Assembly: GCA_003797895.1 (NCBI GenBank) | Contig: RKQB01000003.1 | Span: forward strand, 620,001 to 684,000 | Direction: 5' to 3' | Length of the DNA: 64,000 nt | Origin: Cyclobacteriaceae bacterium YHN15 | Lineage (GTDB): Bacteria > Bacteroidota > Bacteroidia > Cytophagales > Cyclobacteriaceae | In this document: one piece after another, positions 37,472 through 46,128 of the stretch | Numbering within the stretch: position 1 is the first letter of the stretch | Layout: each line of letters opens with the position of its first letter | Notes under the pieces: model-generated | The model's input: only the letters and a program-made list of their open reading frames with translations | The model's database searches: none | What the model was told of the DNA's origin: nothing | Made by a program: the position numbers and the translations under genes

Positions 37472-38902
37472 TTAATTGACGTTGAGACCCATGAGATAGT
37501 TTGCAAAAGCATATAATTCAGCTTCTTTAAAGGAGTTTGCAACCACTTGAATTCCAATTGGAAGTCCTTTTTTATCCCTCCCATTAGGCAAGGAAATTGC
37601 CGGAACTCCAGAAACAGATGCCTGTACAGTAAACAAATCCTCCAAATACATAGCTACTGGGTCATTACTATGTTCTCCAAACTTAAACGCTGTAGATGGT
37701 GTAGTTGGCATAATAATATAATCATATTTTGTCAACAAATTCTCTGTAAACTCTTTAATGAGTCTCCTGACTTTTTGTGCTTTGGTAAAATAGGCATCAT
37801 AATAGCTTGCACTTAACACGAAAGTTCCAAGCATAATTCTTCTTTTCACTTCCTCTCCAAAACCCTCAGATCTTGTTTTTTTATACATACTTTCCAGGTT
37901 ATGGGCATTTGGACTTCTATAACCAAATTTTACTCCGTCAAACCTGGAAAGGTTTGAACTTGCCTCAGCTGTTGTTAAAATATAATAAGTGGGAAGACCA
38001 TATTTCATTAAAGGGAAGTTCACTTCTTCTACTTCATGACCTTCCTGCTTTAACTTCTCAAGTACTGCAATGGTATTTTCCTTGATTTCCTGTTGCAGGG
38101 CAGATGATTCCAAAGTCTCTTTCAGATAGGCCACCTTAGCTCTTTTATCAAAGTGCAATAATTCAGAGTAATTTGGAACAGGTTTTTTAGAAACCGTACT
38201 GTCATAATTATCAGACCCAGCCATAGTTTCCAATACCAAAGCGTTGTCTTTCACATTTCTGGAAAAAACACCTATGGTGTCAAAAGAAGAAGCATATGCA
38301 ATCAAACCCCATCTGGAAACTCTAGAATAGGTTGGCTTGATCCCTACCAAGCCAGTAAATGCTGCAGGTTGTCTTACTGAACCCCCTGTGTCAGTACCCA
38401 ATGATACTGTACAAAGGTTAGCCTGTACTGCTACCGCTGACCCACCCGAAGACCCGCCGGGCACCCTGCTTTCGTCAGCTGCATTTAGTACTTTCCCATG
38501 CACTGAATTTTCATTGGAACTCCCCATTCCAAACTCATCGCAATTGAGCCTGCCAATAATAATGGCATCTTCATCGATCAATCTCTGAACGGCACTTGCT
38601 GTAAATTGAGAAATGAATCCTTTAAGAATTTTGCTGGATGCATTGGCTTCATGGTCTTTATAAACAAGCACATCTTTAATTCCAATTACCATTCCCGCTA
38701 ATTTCCCCGCTTTGCCAGAAGCACGTTTTTCATCCACCTTAGCAGCCTGTTCTAAAGCAGAATCCTTATAAACTTCAACGAAGGCGTTGAGATGCGCCTT
38801 CGTCTGAATATTGTTTAAGTAGTAATTTACAATCGCTTTACAATCGGTTTCCCTATTTTCAAGCGACTTTCTTATGTCGTCAAATGAAAGGAATTTTTCC
38901 AA
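37472..38902 (-). CDS. gatA: Asp/Glu-tRNA amidotransferase subunit A
   Basis: Amidase-signature protein of 476 aa, the glutaminase subunit of GatCAB, which converts misacylated Asp-tRNA(Asn) or Glu-tRNA(Gln). The catalytic Lys is K76 (GIKDVL), with the cis-Ser and nucleophile Ser in PGGSSGGSAVA and DTGGSVRQPA near residues 155-175. No ATG exists at the N terminus: TTG (38902), or in-frame ATT (38911) or ACG, must serve. The gene shares its reading frame with tatA, whose stop is 21 nt upstream. gatB and gatC are not in view. Confidence 0.9.
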   Translation of the reverse strand: MEKFLSFDDIRKSLENRETDCKAIVNYYLNNIQTKAHLNAFVEVYKDSALEQAAKVDEKRASGKAGKLAGMVIGIKDVLVYKDHEANASSKILKGFISQFTASAVQRLIDEDAIIIGRLNCDEFGMGSSNENSVHGKVLNAADESRVPGGSSGGSAVAVQANLCTVSLGTDTGGSVRQPAAFTGLVGIKPTYSRVSRWGLIAYASSFDTIGVFSRNVKDNALVLETMAGSDNYDSTVSKKPVPNYSELLHFDKRAKVAYLKETLESSALQQEIKENTIAVLEKLKQEGHEVEEVNFPLMKYGLPTYYILTTAEASSNLSRFDGVKFGYRSPNAHNLESMYKKTRSEGFGEEVKRRIMLGTFVLSASYYDAYFTKAQKVRRLIKEFTENLLTKYDYIIMPTTPSTAFKFGEHSNDPVAMYLEDLFTVQASVSGVPAISLPNGRDKKGLPIGIQVVANSFKEAELYAFANYLMGLNVN

Positions 38903-38923
38903 GTTCTTAATCTTTGGTTCCGT

Positions 38924-39127
38924 TTACTCTTTTTTCTTTTTTTCTTTCAGACCTTCTTCAAGATCATCCTGAATTTCTTTGGTGGCATCTTTGAATTCTC
39001 TGATTCCTCTTCCAAGCCCCCTAGCCAGTTCCGGGATTCTCTTTGCTCCAAAAAGTAAGAGAATCACGAGGATGATAAGAATTATTGATCCCCCACCCAT
39101 ATTTTGAAAGAAACCCAATGTAGTCAT
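38924..39127 (-). CDS. tatA: Sec-independent translocase protein TatA/E
   Basis: Small 67-aa TatA: a single N-terminal helix (GGGSIILIILVILLLFG), an amphipathic segment with the FGAKRIPELARGLGRGI signature, and a charged tail. It forms the pore of the Tat pathway for folded proteins with twin-arginine signals; the DUF1501 protein in this window carries such a signal. An exact promoter lies 31-61 nt upstream. tatC is not in view. Confidence 0.95.
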   Translation of the reverse strand: MTTLGFFQNMGGGSIILIILVILLLFGAKRIPELARGLGRGIREFKDATKEIQDDLEEGLKEKKKKE

Positions 39128-39157
39128 GTTGGTATTGTTTAGATTATTAATTGTTTA

Positions 39158-39188
39158 CAAAGATATACTTGAGATACTCTAACACAAA
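39158..39188 (-). promoter_or_regulatory. Bacteroidota promoter for tatA-gatA-mltD
   Basis: On the minus strand TTTG (39185-39188), a 19-nt spacer and TATCTTTG (39158-39165) match the consensus exactly. Transcription is expected to begin near 39151, giving a leader of about 25 nt to the tatA ATG. Confidence 0.8.
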
Positions 39189-39240
39189 GGAAAGCTACTG
39201 CTATATCCTTGTTTTTTTATAAATATACGAATTATTTACA

Positions 39241-40485
39241 TTATCGTCCCGCAAGCCAAACAGATGGATTTTGAGGTTGTAATCCTTTCCATGTTTCAAA
39301 GTGAACTTCGGCTACACCATCTTTATTGGTATACACTTGACCAAGAACCTGTTTGGCACTGACTTTATCCCCTGATTTTACGGAAATGACCTTTAATTTA
39401 CTGTACATGGTATAATATTCTCCATGTTTTATTACAATGGTACCACCATATCCTGGTACGGTGAATATTTTGGTCACCTCTCCGTCAAATACCGCTCTAA
39501 CCGTAGCGTTGGGGGTAGTTTGGATATCCACCCCATCATTATCCTCTGTAATACCCTTTAATGTAGGATGAGGGTGGGTTCCGAAAGGTCTTGAAATAAA
39601 GCCACTTTCTACCGGCCAAGGTAGTTTTCCACGATTTCCTGCAAATGAATTGGAAAGCGCTGCAGCTTCCGGTGTCAGTGGAATACTGCTTCCTGAAGCT
39701 CTGGTAGCAGTTGAATTAGCCTTTTTGGCCTCGGCTTCAGCTCTTCTGATTTCTTCTTCAATGATTGTCTTGATCATCCGGTTCAGATTTTCCTGCTGTT
39801 GCCTTGCCGCAGCAATCTCCTTCCTTAAATCCTGCTCCTGACGGTTCAGTCCATTTACTATCGCCTGCTGATCCTCTTTTGCCTTATCAAGTTGTTGTTT
39901 CTGTTGCTGTTCTTGCTGAATGACAGCCTGCATTTGGATTTTCTTTTTTTCCACATCCCTTCTTTGTTCATCCAGTTCCGCTGCCACCATTCCAATCTGT
40001 TCCACTTGCTTTTTTCGTGCATCAGAATATTGCTTCAAATATTTCAAACGCATGTAAAACTGCTTGAAAGTTTCTGAACTAAAAACAAATGCAGTCATAG
40101 TGGTCCCTTGATTTAACTTCGCCGAAGTGTAAATCATCTGTGAATATTCTTCTTTTAAATTCTCCAGATCTTTTTCCAGGGAAGTAATTTTGGTTTCCGT
40201 TTCCCTAATCTCCAAATCCAACAACCGCATTTCTCTATTAAGCGCATTGATGTAATTTATCCTATTCTGTAGCTGTTTGTTCACAGCATTTAGCTGCCCA
40301 ACTGAAACCTTTTTCGACTCTGCTGTTTTCTTTAAAATCTGGTCAAATTCGAGCAATCGTTTTTGGATTTCGGCTTTTTCCCTTTCTAATTCAGCCCGTG
40401 TCTTTTTGGTTTGGGCAAAAGATTGCTGCATGGAGAAGATCCATGAAAACAATATCAAAACGATTAAAACCCTGACCTTTTTCAT
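39241..40485 (-). CDS. EnvC-like murein hydrolase activator with degenerate LytM domain
   Basis: Exported 414-aa protein: signal peptide (ending SFAQ, about residue 25), a long coiled coil (about 28-245, KTRAELEREKAEIQKRL through EIAAARQQQ), and a C-terminal M23/LytM fold (about 285-414, GFISRPFGTHPHP). The zinc ligands are mostly lost: the HxxxD site reads NDGVD, the YxHL site reads YSKL, and the HxH pair reads EVHF. This is the pattern of EnvC-type amidase activators, which do not cut peptidoglycan themselves. It lies 3 nt after the DUF4292 gene. Confidence 0.85.
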   Translation of the reverse strand: MKKVRVLIVLILFSWIFSMQQSFAQTKKTRAELEREKAEIQKRLLEFDQILKKTAESKKVSVGQLNAVNKQLQNRINYINALNREMRLLDLEIRETETKITSLEKDLENLKEEYSQMIYTSAKLNQGTTMTAFVFSSETFKQFYMRLKYLKQYSDARKKQVEQIGMVAAELDEQRRDVEKKKIQMQAVIQQEQQQKQQLDKAKEDQQAIVNGLNRQEQDLRKEIAAARQQQENLNRMIKTIIEEEIRRAEAEAKKANSTATRASGSSIPLTPEAAALSNSFAGNRGKLPWPVESGFISRPFGTHPHPTLKGITEDNDGVDIQTTPNATVRAVFDGEVTKIFTVPGYGGTIVIKHGEYYTMYSKLKVISVKSGDKVSAKQVLGQVYTNKDGVAEVHFETWKGLQPQNPSVWLAGR

Positions 40486-40488
40486 GCT

Positions 40489-41229
40489 TTAAAATTGAAA
40501 AGGAAAAGATAATGAAGTTTCCTGTATTTCTATTCTACTCATTTCCAAGTTGATTATGGCTACCTGTTGATCTCCCTCCGGAGTATTATAAGATATTTTC
40601 AACAACATCTTATTTGGGTATGGTTGATTTCCTATATCTTCAAAGGTAGGATAATTTGCCAAAAGTGACCCCATCCCAGCCATAGAAGTGCTGTTTAATT
40701 CCTCCAATTTTCCATGTCTCGTTCCTACTCTGGAATGATACCTAACTCCATCTCTAACTTGGGTAAGTTCAAAATATTGCCCAATTCTGATCAATCTATC
40801 CCTATAGCTGAATTCATGAGGGATGTTGGCATACACCAAATTCTGTAACAATTCCAAAGAAAGTTTCAAGTCATAACGATCTTCAATTTCATGGAAACTC
40901 ATATTGATATCCTGACCATTCAGCCTATCCTTTATCCTGACTTTATCTTTGGTAACAGTACCCCGAAATGCTTCCAAGCCTAATCCCGGAGTGATGCTAA
41001 ACCAAATTATGGAGTCTTTTTTTGCCCTGATATTAATAGTCCCTCTGGTAGTTTTCCCGTTTGCTTCTTCAATTACAATTCTTCCCCTTGAAGACAGATA
41101 CTCAAAATTGAGATAGTTTGGTTCGAATTCCTGCATAACCTCATCAGAGGTATATAGATTTGGCTTTTTGGCACAACCTGTCAAGAATATAAACAATAAT
41201 AAAATACTCCCTAAAAATATCCTAATCAT
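40489..41229 (-). CDS. DUF4292-family lipoprotein
   Basis: A 246-aa lipoprotein (lipobox FLTGC, Cys19) of DUF4292, a Bacteroidota family whose fold resembles lipoprotein carriers such as LolB/LolA. Its function is unproven. Blocks such as SSRGRIVIEEANGKTTRGTINIR and SIIWFSITPGLGLEAFRG fit. It overlaps the TPR gene by 8 nt and is followed by the EnvC-like gene after 3 nt, a conserved order in related genomes as I recall. Confidence 0.75.
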   Translation of the reverse strand: MIRIFLGSILLLFIFLTGCAKKPNLYTSDEVMQEFEPNYLNFEYLSSRGRIVIEEANGKTTRGTINIRAKKDSIIWFSITPGLGLEAFRGTVTKDKVRIKDRLNGQDINMSFHEIEDRYDLKLSLELLQNLVYANIPHEFSYRDRLIRIGQYFELTQVRDGVRYHSRVGTRHGKLEELNSTSMAGMGSLLANYPTFEDIGNQPYPNKMLLKISYNTPEGDQQVAIINLEMSRIEIQETSLSFPFQF

Positions 41230-42952
41230 AATACCTTTGATCCTTAATCTTTTTATATAAAAACTCAGATGTTTCTTCGCCTCCTTCTGCTTTTTTCCAA
41301 AAGCTTATTGCCTCACTCCTTTTTCCTAAATGGTAAAGAATATCTCCATAATGCTCCAACATGACCCCGCTTGGTTTTTCTTCATTTTCCAATGCTCTCT
41401 CTATATAAATCTTTGCATTTTCATAATCTCTCAGTTGAAACAACACCCAAGCATGAGTGTCAAGATAGGTGGAGTTAGTAGGGAACTTCTTTACTAAGCG
41501 GCCGGACATTTCCTTTGCTTTTTCCAAATCCTGTTTCTTTAAAGATAAATAATACGCGTAGTTGTTAAGGACATGCTCGTCATCCGGCCTCGCCTGTAAC
41601 ACTTCCTGATAGGCTTCAAATGCCTCCTTACTTTTCCCGTTTAAATGAAAAGTGTCTCCTAATGAGGCCTTGACCAGTAATTCCAATTGTTTGTTTTTCC
41701 CTCCATTTACTTCAAGAGCCCTTACAAAAGAAGACTCAGCCTCCTCTCCCTTTTTTTGAGCTAATTTTGAAGTTCCGTCAAAAAACCAAAAATCTGCCCT
41801 TTCCGGAAATTCATCAACTGCAATGGTAGTATAGTTTTCAATTTGGGCATATTCCATTCCAAACTCAAACATCAGGGTAATTACCCCTTGAAGCACCTGA
41901 TCGTTTGTGGGGCTTATTTGAAGGGCGTTTTTATATAATTTCAAAGCCTCTTTTTTATTATTGTTAAACAGAAACCTGTCTCCAATAATTGTCAAAACAT
42001 CAACGTCGTTAGGATGTATATCCAATAAATATTTCTCCAGTTCGTCCAGAAGAGCATCTCTTCTTACAGTCTTGAGTTCTTTAAGAATATCAGAAAAAGC
42101 TTCGGCTTTCACACGCCCTTCCAAATCCGGATTTGAGAAAGCCATTTTTATAAATTCTTCAGATTTATCAATTTCACCCTTTTCCTTAAATAAAGCATAA
42201 GAAGCAATTTGTAGATCAGGTTGGTTGGGGTAATTGTTTAAAGATTGGTCAATCAGATCAATTGCTTGGTCAATTCTGCCATTGTTAAACAAAATTTCAA
42301 CCAAATTGAGGACGTATTGAGAATTCCCAGGGTGGGCCTCTATAAGTTTTTCTCCTTCAGTGATCGCACTTTTCAAATCATTTTTCCTAAGGTAAATTCT
42401 TTGTTTTTGAATAGTCAGTTGTTCAGCAATTCCATAATAATCCTCGGCACGGTCCAAGGCATTAAGCGCGTTATCAAAGTCTCCTGATGTTAAATATAAT
42501 GATGCCAGATCAAGAATGTAATTCTGATTCTCATCAGAATTAGCCATTAGATTTTCCAAAATTTCGGCAGCTTTTTGTGGCTGACCCTGTTTGGAGTATA
42601 CCTCAGCCATCACCAAATTGTAATATTTATTATCCGGATCTGTCTTGACTGCTTGCATACCATATTCAACTGCATCATCAACCCGATTGGCACGGAGCAA
42701 GAGTTCTGCAATTTTGAAATTGATCGCAGCTGAATTGGGACTTATTTCTCTGGCTTTCTGAAAATAAAAATAGGCTCTGTCAAAATCTTCCAACATTAGG
42801 AATCTTTGCCCGTCAATAAAAAGTCTAGAAGCTCTGGCTTCTTCTAATTGTTTTTTCCTTTCTTTTCTGGAAAGATTATCCTGGGCAATTCCCTGGAAAC
42901 CTACCAGAAAAAACAGCAGAAAATAAGATAAAATTTTAAGATTGATATTCAC
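41222..42952 (-). CDS. Exported tetratricopeptide repeat protein
   Basis: A 576-aa protein: signal peptide (MNINLKILSYFLLFFLVGFQGIAQ) followed by at least ten TPR units from residue about 40 to 560 (for example AYFYFQKAREISPNSAAINFKIAELL, AILE-type helices and EAYQEVLQARPDDEHVLNNYAYYL). Such proteins scaffold envelope complexes; the neighbours DUF4292 and the EnvC-like protein suggest a role in envelope or lipoprotein handling. The start codon is GTG (42950-42952). A promoter matching the consensus sits about 110 nt upstream. Confidence 0.85.
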   Translation of the reverse strand: MNINLKILSYFLLFFLVGFQGIAQDNLSRKERKKQLEEARASRLFIDGQRFLMLEDFDRAYFYFQKAREISPNSAAINFKIAELLLRANRVDDAVEYGMQAVKTDPDNKYYNLVMAEVYSKQGQPQKAAEILENLMANSDENQNYILDLASLYLTSGDFDNALNALDRAEDYYGIAEQLTIQKQRIYLRKNDLKSAITEGEKLIEAHPGNSQYVLNLVEILFNNGRIDQAIDLIDQSLNNYPNQPDLQIASYALFKEKGEIDKSEEFIKMAFSNPDLEGRVKAEAFSDILKELKTVRRDALLDELEKYLLDIHPNDVDVLTIIGDRFLFNNNKKEALKLYKNALQISPTNDQVLQGVITLMFEFGMEYAQIENYTTIAVDEFPERADFWFFDGTSKLAQKKGEEAESSFVRALEVNGGKNKQLELLVKASLGDTFHLNGKSKEAFEAYQEVLQARPDDEHVLNNYAYYLSLKKQDLEKAKEMSGRLVKKFPTNSTYLDTHAWVLFQLRDYENAKIYIERALENEEKPSGVMLEHYGDILYHLGKRSEAISFWKKAEGGEETSEFLYKKIKDQRYYD

Positions 42953-43059
42953 GCAGTGTCTATTAATGCAACAATTATTTTGGCAAGGGTTTTTCTATGC
43001 AAACTTGGAACCTATTTGAATCTTGAAAGAAAGCATTTTCGCCCTATTATACCTAAACA

Positions 43060-43092
43060 CAAACTTAATGCCTTTTTGTTCTTTTTGACAAA
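43060..43092 (-). promoter_or_regulatory. Bacteroidota promoter for TPR-DUF4292-EnvC operon
   Basis: On the minus strand TTTG (43089-43092), a 21-nt spacer and TAAGTTTG (43060-43067). Leader of about 100 nt to the GTG start. Confidence 0.7.
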
Positions 43093-43139
43093 ATGTCCAA
43101 TGTAATAGCTCCTGGATTTAACAAATATTAATTTCCTGA

Positions 43140-43574
43140 TCAGGATTTCCCAGTACTCCCATAACCACCTGATCCCCTTTGGGTATCAGACAACGCATCA
43201 ACCGCTTCCCAGTGAATCTGTTCGTGTTTTGCCACTACCATCTGAGCTATCCGCTCACCGTCTTCCACCGTAAATGGCTCATTGGAAAGATTTACCAGTA
43301 AAACCTTTACTTCGCCTCTATAATCAGCATCAACCGTTCCCGGCGTGTTCAGAACTGAGAGACCATATTTAAAGGCCAAACCGCTTCTTGGCCTGATCTG
43401 GGCTTCATATCCCTCAGGCAGCTCAATAAATAACCCGGTTCCTATCAGCTTCCTCTCCAATGGCTTCAAAAGAACAGCTTCATCAATATTTGCCCTTAAA
43501 TCAAGCCCGGCGGATAGTGGCGTCTGGTACTCAGGGAGGGGATGCTTGGATTGGTTGATAACCTTTATTTTCAT
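43140..43574 (-). CDS. dut: dUTP diphosphatase
   Basis: Homotrimeric dUTPase of 144 aa that hydrolyses dUTP to dUMP, protecting DNA from uracil. Its conserved motifs are visible: [38 protein letters not shown] and the C-terminal GSGGYGSTG. It overlaps the flippase stop by 4 nt. The promoter at 43060-43092 lies just downstream and drives the next gene, not this one. Confidence 0.97.
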   Translation of the reverse strand: MKIKVINQSKHPLPEYQTPLSAGLDLRANIDEAVLLKPLERKLIGTGLFIELPEGYEAQIRPRSGLAFKYGLSVLNTPGTVDADYRGEVKVLLVNLSNEPFTVEDGERIAQMVVAKHEQIHWEAVDALSDTQRGSGGYGSTGKS

Positions 43575-45094
43575 GCTTTTTTACCTTTTATACTCCTGAT
43601 AGTTTGGTTGATTTGGTCTTTTTCAAAAAACAAAACTACAACAACAAAAACAATCACAAGACCATTTTTTAAGATAAATTGAAGTATTGGGATTTCAAAT
43701 GTGATATAAAAACCCAAATAACTTAATAGAAACCCAAAAAAGAGGTAAAACAAGTCCTTACCGGTCTGATATGGTATTGGGAAATATTTCTGCCCATAGA
43801 CAAAACTTACTACAGACATTACAAAATAACAAGCAAGTGTACTTAATGCTGCTCCCAAATACCCCAAAACAGGAACAAAAAGAAAAATAACTGAAATAGT
43901 CACCAATGCACCTATCAGGGTAATATAAAATGAATATTTAGTCTGATCTGTCAATTTAAACCATATACTCAAATTAAAATAGATTCCTAAAAACAGGTAT
44001 CCAAACAATAAAACAGGCACAATATACAATCCTTCCCAATAGCCTTCTCCCCGAAGGAAAAATTTTCCAATGAGATCAAGGTTTACTGAAATGGCAATCA
44101 TCAAGGTGGTACAGAAAATCACAAAAGCATGCATTACTTTGGCGAAAAGCTCAGGACTGTTTTTATCCGTAGATTGATTGAAAAAGAAAGGTTCAGCGGC
44201 ATATTTAAAAGCTTGTATTACCAAATTCATAAATATGGCCAATTTGAAATTCGCCCCAAAAACTCCACCTGCCTCCCTCTGACTTAAACCTTCATAAAAA
44301 TTTTCCGGTAATACATATTCAAATAATCCTCTTGAAAAAACTTCATTGGTGACTCCAGCCAGGCCCATAAACAACAAGGGAACCGCATAATGCCACATGG
44401 GTTTAAGAAATTCTCTTTCTATATGGAAAATAAATTTTCCAGACAACTTGAATAAAACCGGGAGCATCAGGGCATTGGCAATCAGGTTGGACAACAATAT
44501 ATAATCCACTCCCCAATTTGACACATAGAAGACATCTATTAGGGGTTTAACCGAAGGAAAAATATCCCCTGTCCAAACATGGAAACAAAAAACAATGAAG
44601 AATACATTAAAGCCCACATTGAGTAAAATATTGATGAGTTTGGTCATGGCAAACTGCAATGCCTTATTTTCCTTCCTTAGTTTGGCATAGGGCAATGCAA
44701 GGACTGCATCTATTGCCAAAATCCAGGCCACCCATTTAAAAAGATGTTCTTGATCGGAATAACCCAACCATTCGGACAAAGGCACGGCACTGAAATAAAT
44801 CAATGCGCCAAGGGTAAGGGAAGAAGTGATCAAAAGGGATTGGATTTGGGCAAATACTTTCTGCGGATCCAGTCCCTTACCTGTAGCATACCTAAAGTAG
44901 GTTGTCTCCATGCCAAAGGTGAAAATGATGTTCAGAAAGGCTATTAATGCATAAATGGCTGTAAAAGAACCTAATGCCTCTTTATCAAGATATGCCGTAT
45001 AGATCGGTAACAATAAAAAATTGATGGTCTTGCCAAGAATACTGCTGATGCCATAAATGGCTGTTTGGCCTGCTAACTTTCTGATTTGGCTCAT
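43571..45094 (-). CDS. Wzx/MATE-type lipopolysaccharide or polysaccharide flippase
   Basis: A 507-aa protein with about 14 hydrophobic segments over its full length, matching the MOP superfamily polysaccharide transporters (N terminus [28 protein letters not shown] is typical). It would flip undecaprenyl-linked glycan or lipid across the inner membrane. Its substrate is unknown, and no glycosyltransferases are nearby. It starts 20 nt after the EchA stop and overlaps dut by 4 nt, so the three are probably co-transcribed. Confidence 0.88.
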   Translation of the reverse strand: MSQIRKLAGQTAIYGISSILGKTINFLLLPIYTAYLDKEALGSFTAIYALIAFLNIIFTFGMETTYFRYATGKGLDPQKVFAQIQSLLITSSLTLGALIYFSAVPLSEWLGYSDQEHLFKWVAWILAIDAVLALPYAKLRKENKALQFAMTKLINILLNVGFNVFFIVFCFHVWTGDIFPSVKPLIDVFYVSNWGVDYILLSNLIANALMLPVLFKLSGKFIFHIEREFLKPMWHYAVPLLFMGLAGVTNEVFSRGLFEYVLPENFYEGLSQREAGGVFGANFKLAIFMNLVIQAFKYAAEPFFFNQSTDKNSPELFAKVMHAFVIFCTTLMIAISVNLDLIGKFFLRGEGYWEGLYIVPVLLFGYLFLGIYFNLSIWFKLTDQTKYSFYITLIGALVTISVIFLFVPVLGYLGAALSTLACYFVMSVVSFVYGQKYFPIPYQTGKDLFYLFFGFLLSYLGFYITFEIPILQFILKNGLVIVFVVVVLFFEKDQINQTIRSIKGKKA

Positions 45095-45114
45095 TTCAAA
45101 AAAGAAAAGGGGAT

Positions 45115-45900
45115 TTACTCCCCTTTGAATACCGGTTTTCTTTTCTCTAAAAAGGCTGAAGTACCTTCTTTATAATCTCCTGATTTGACACATCGTGCAA
45201 AACTGTTTGCTTCAGTTTGATATCCGTTTTCATCAGAAATATATACTGCATTAACACAATCAACGATCATTCCAATTGCCAAAGGTGCTTTACTCATGAT
45301 TTTGAGCAGAATTTCCTCCGCCTTCCTCAATGCTTCATCTTTGGAAGGTACAACGTAATTGACAAGACCCAAAGCAAGAGCCTCCTCTGCCCCCATCATA
45401 TCGCCTGTCATCATCAGTTCATTTGCTTTACCTCTTCCTATAAGGTAAGTCAGGCGTTGTGTACCTCCATAGCCGGGAATGATACCCAGATTGACCTCAG
45501 GTTGCCCAAACTTGGCATTGGCCGTAGCTATTCTCATATGACAGGCCATGGCAAGTTCACAGCCTCCACCCAAGGCAAATCCATTGATCAGTGCAATCAC
45601 AGGTTTGTGGCAATTTTCAATCAAACTGAAAATTTCCTGACCATTTTCTGCAAACTTCCTTGCATTAAGTTCATTGAGCTCTGCTATTTCACTGATATCC
45701 GCTCCAGCGATAAACGCTTTTTCCCCCGAACCGGTAATTATTACTGCTTTGATTTGTTTGTTATCAGAAACCTCATTAAAAATATTTCTGATTTCTTCAA
45801 GGGTTGCATTATTAAGCGCATTCAATTTAGACTCTCTATTCACCGTCAAATAGAGAATTCCTTCCTTTTCCTGAGAAAGTATATTATTGCTATCAGCCAT
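45115..45900 (-). CDS. Enoyl-CoA hydratase/isomerase (crotonase family)
   Basis: Crotonase-fold enzyme of 261 aa. The oxyanion segments AFIAGADISEI and GFALGGGCELAMACH are present, and the acid/base glutamate lies in FGQPEVNLGIIPGYGGTQRL. It hydrates enoyl-CoA in fatty acid or amino acid degradation. I start at ATG 45900: an upstream extension to 46023 is open, but an exact promoter sits at 45924-45954, inside that extension, so translation must begin after it. Confidence 0.88.
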   Translation of the reverse strand: MADSNNILSQEKEGILYLTVNRESKLNALNNATLEEIRNIFNEVSDNKQIKAVIITGSGEKAFIAGADISEIAELNELNARKFAENGQEIFSLIENCHKPVIALINGFALGGGCELAMACHMRIATANAKFGQPEVNLGIIPGYGGTQRLTYLIGRGKANELMMTGDMMGAEEALALGLVNYVVPSKDEALRKAEEILLKIMSKAPLAIGMIVDCVNAVYISDENGYQTEANSFARCVKSGDYKEGTSAFLEKRKPVFKGE

Positions 45901-45923
45901 AGAAATAGGTGAATGTTGGAAAT

Positions 45924-45954
45924 CAAATATACAAGCAGTCTGTTCATTCCCAAA
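45924..45954 (-). promoter_or_regulatory. Bacteroidota promoter for the enoyl-CoA hydratase operon
   Basis: On the minus strand TTTG (45951-45954), 19-nt spacer, TATATTTG (45924-45931): exact. Leader of about 17-20 nt. It fixes the start of the gene at 45900. Confidence 0.82.
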
Positions 45955-46084
45955 GGATTTCTTAGAAAAATACAATATAACCTGGTCTGATCCATCACCA
46001 TCACTCAATTCAGATAATTTCAATGATCCCTTAATATTATGCTAAATTGACATAGGTTTTCCGGCCAAATCGGCCATTTTTTTA

Positions 46085-46092
46085 TACTTTTG
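46085..46092 (+). promoter_or_regulatory. Candidate -7 box (TACTTTTG) for icd
   Basis: Exact TAnnTTTG match 36 nt before the icd ATG; no clean -33 box. A small GGCC inverted repeat (46063-46075) lies upstream of it. Confidence 0.4.
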
Positions 46093-46128
46093 TCTCAAAT
46101 CGAATATCTATTTAAACCAATTTTATAT

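Noticed and set aside
45901..46023. N-terminal extension of the enoyl-CoA hydratase
   Set aside because: A complete promoter lies inside it and the residues do not resemble the family; the start is taken at 45900.
46090..46128. Upstream TTG start for icd
   Set aside because: It overlaps the -7 box, and the ATG at 46129 gives the family-like N terminus.
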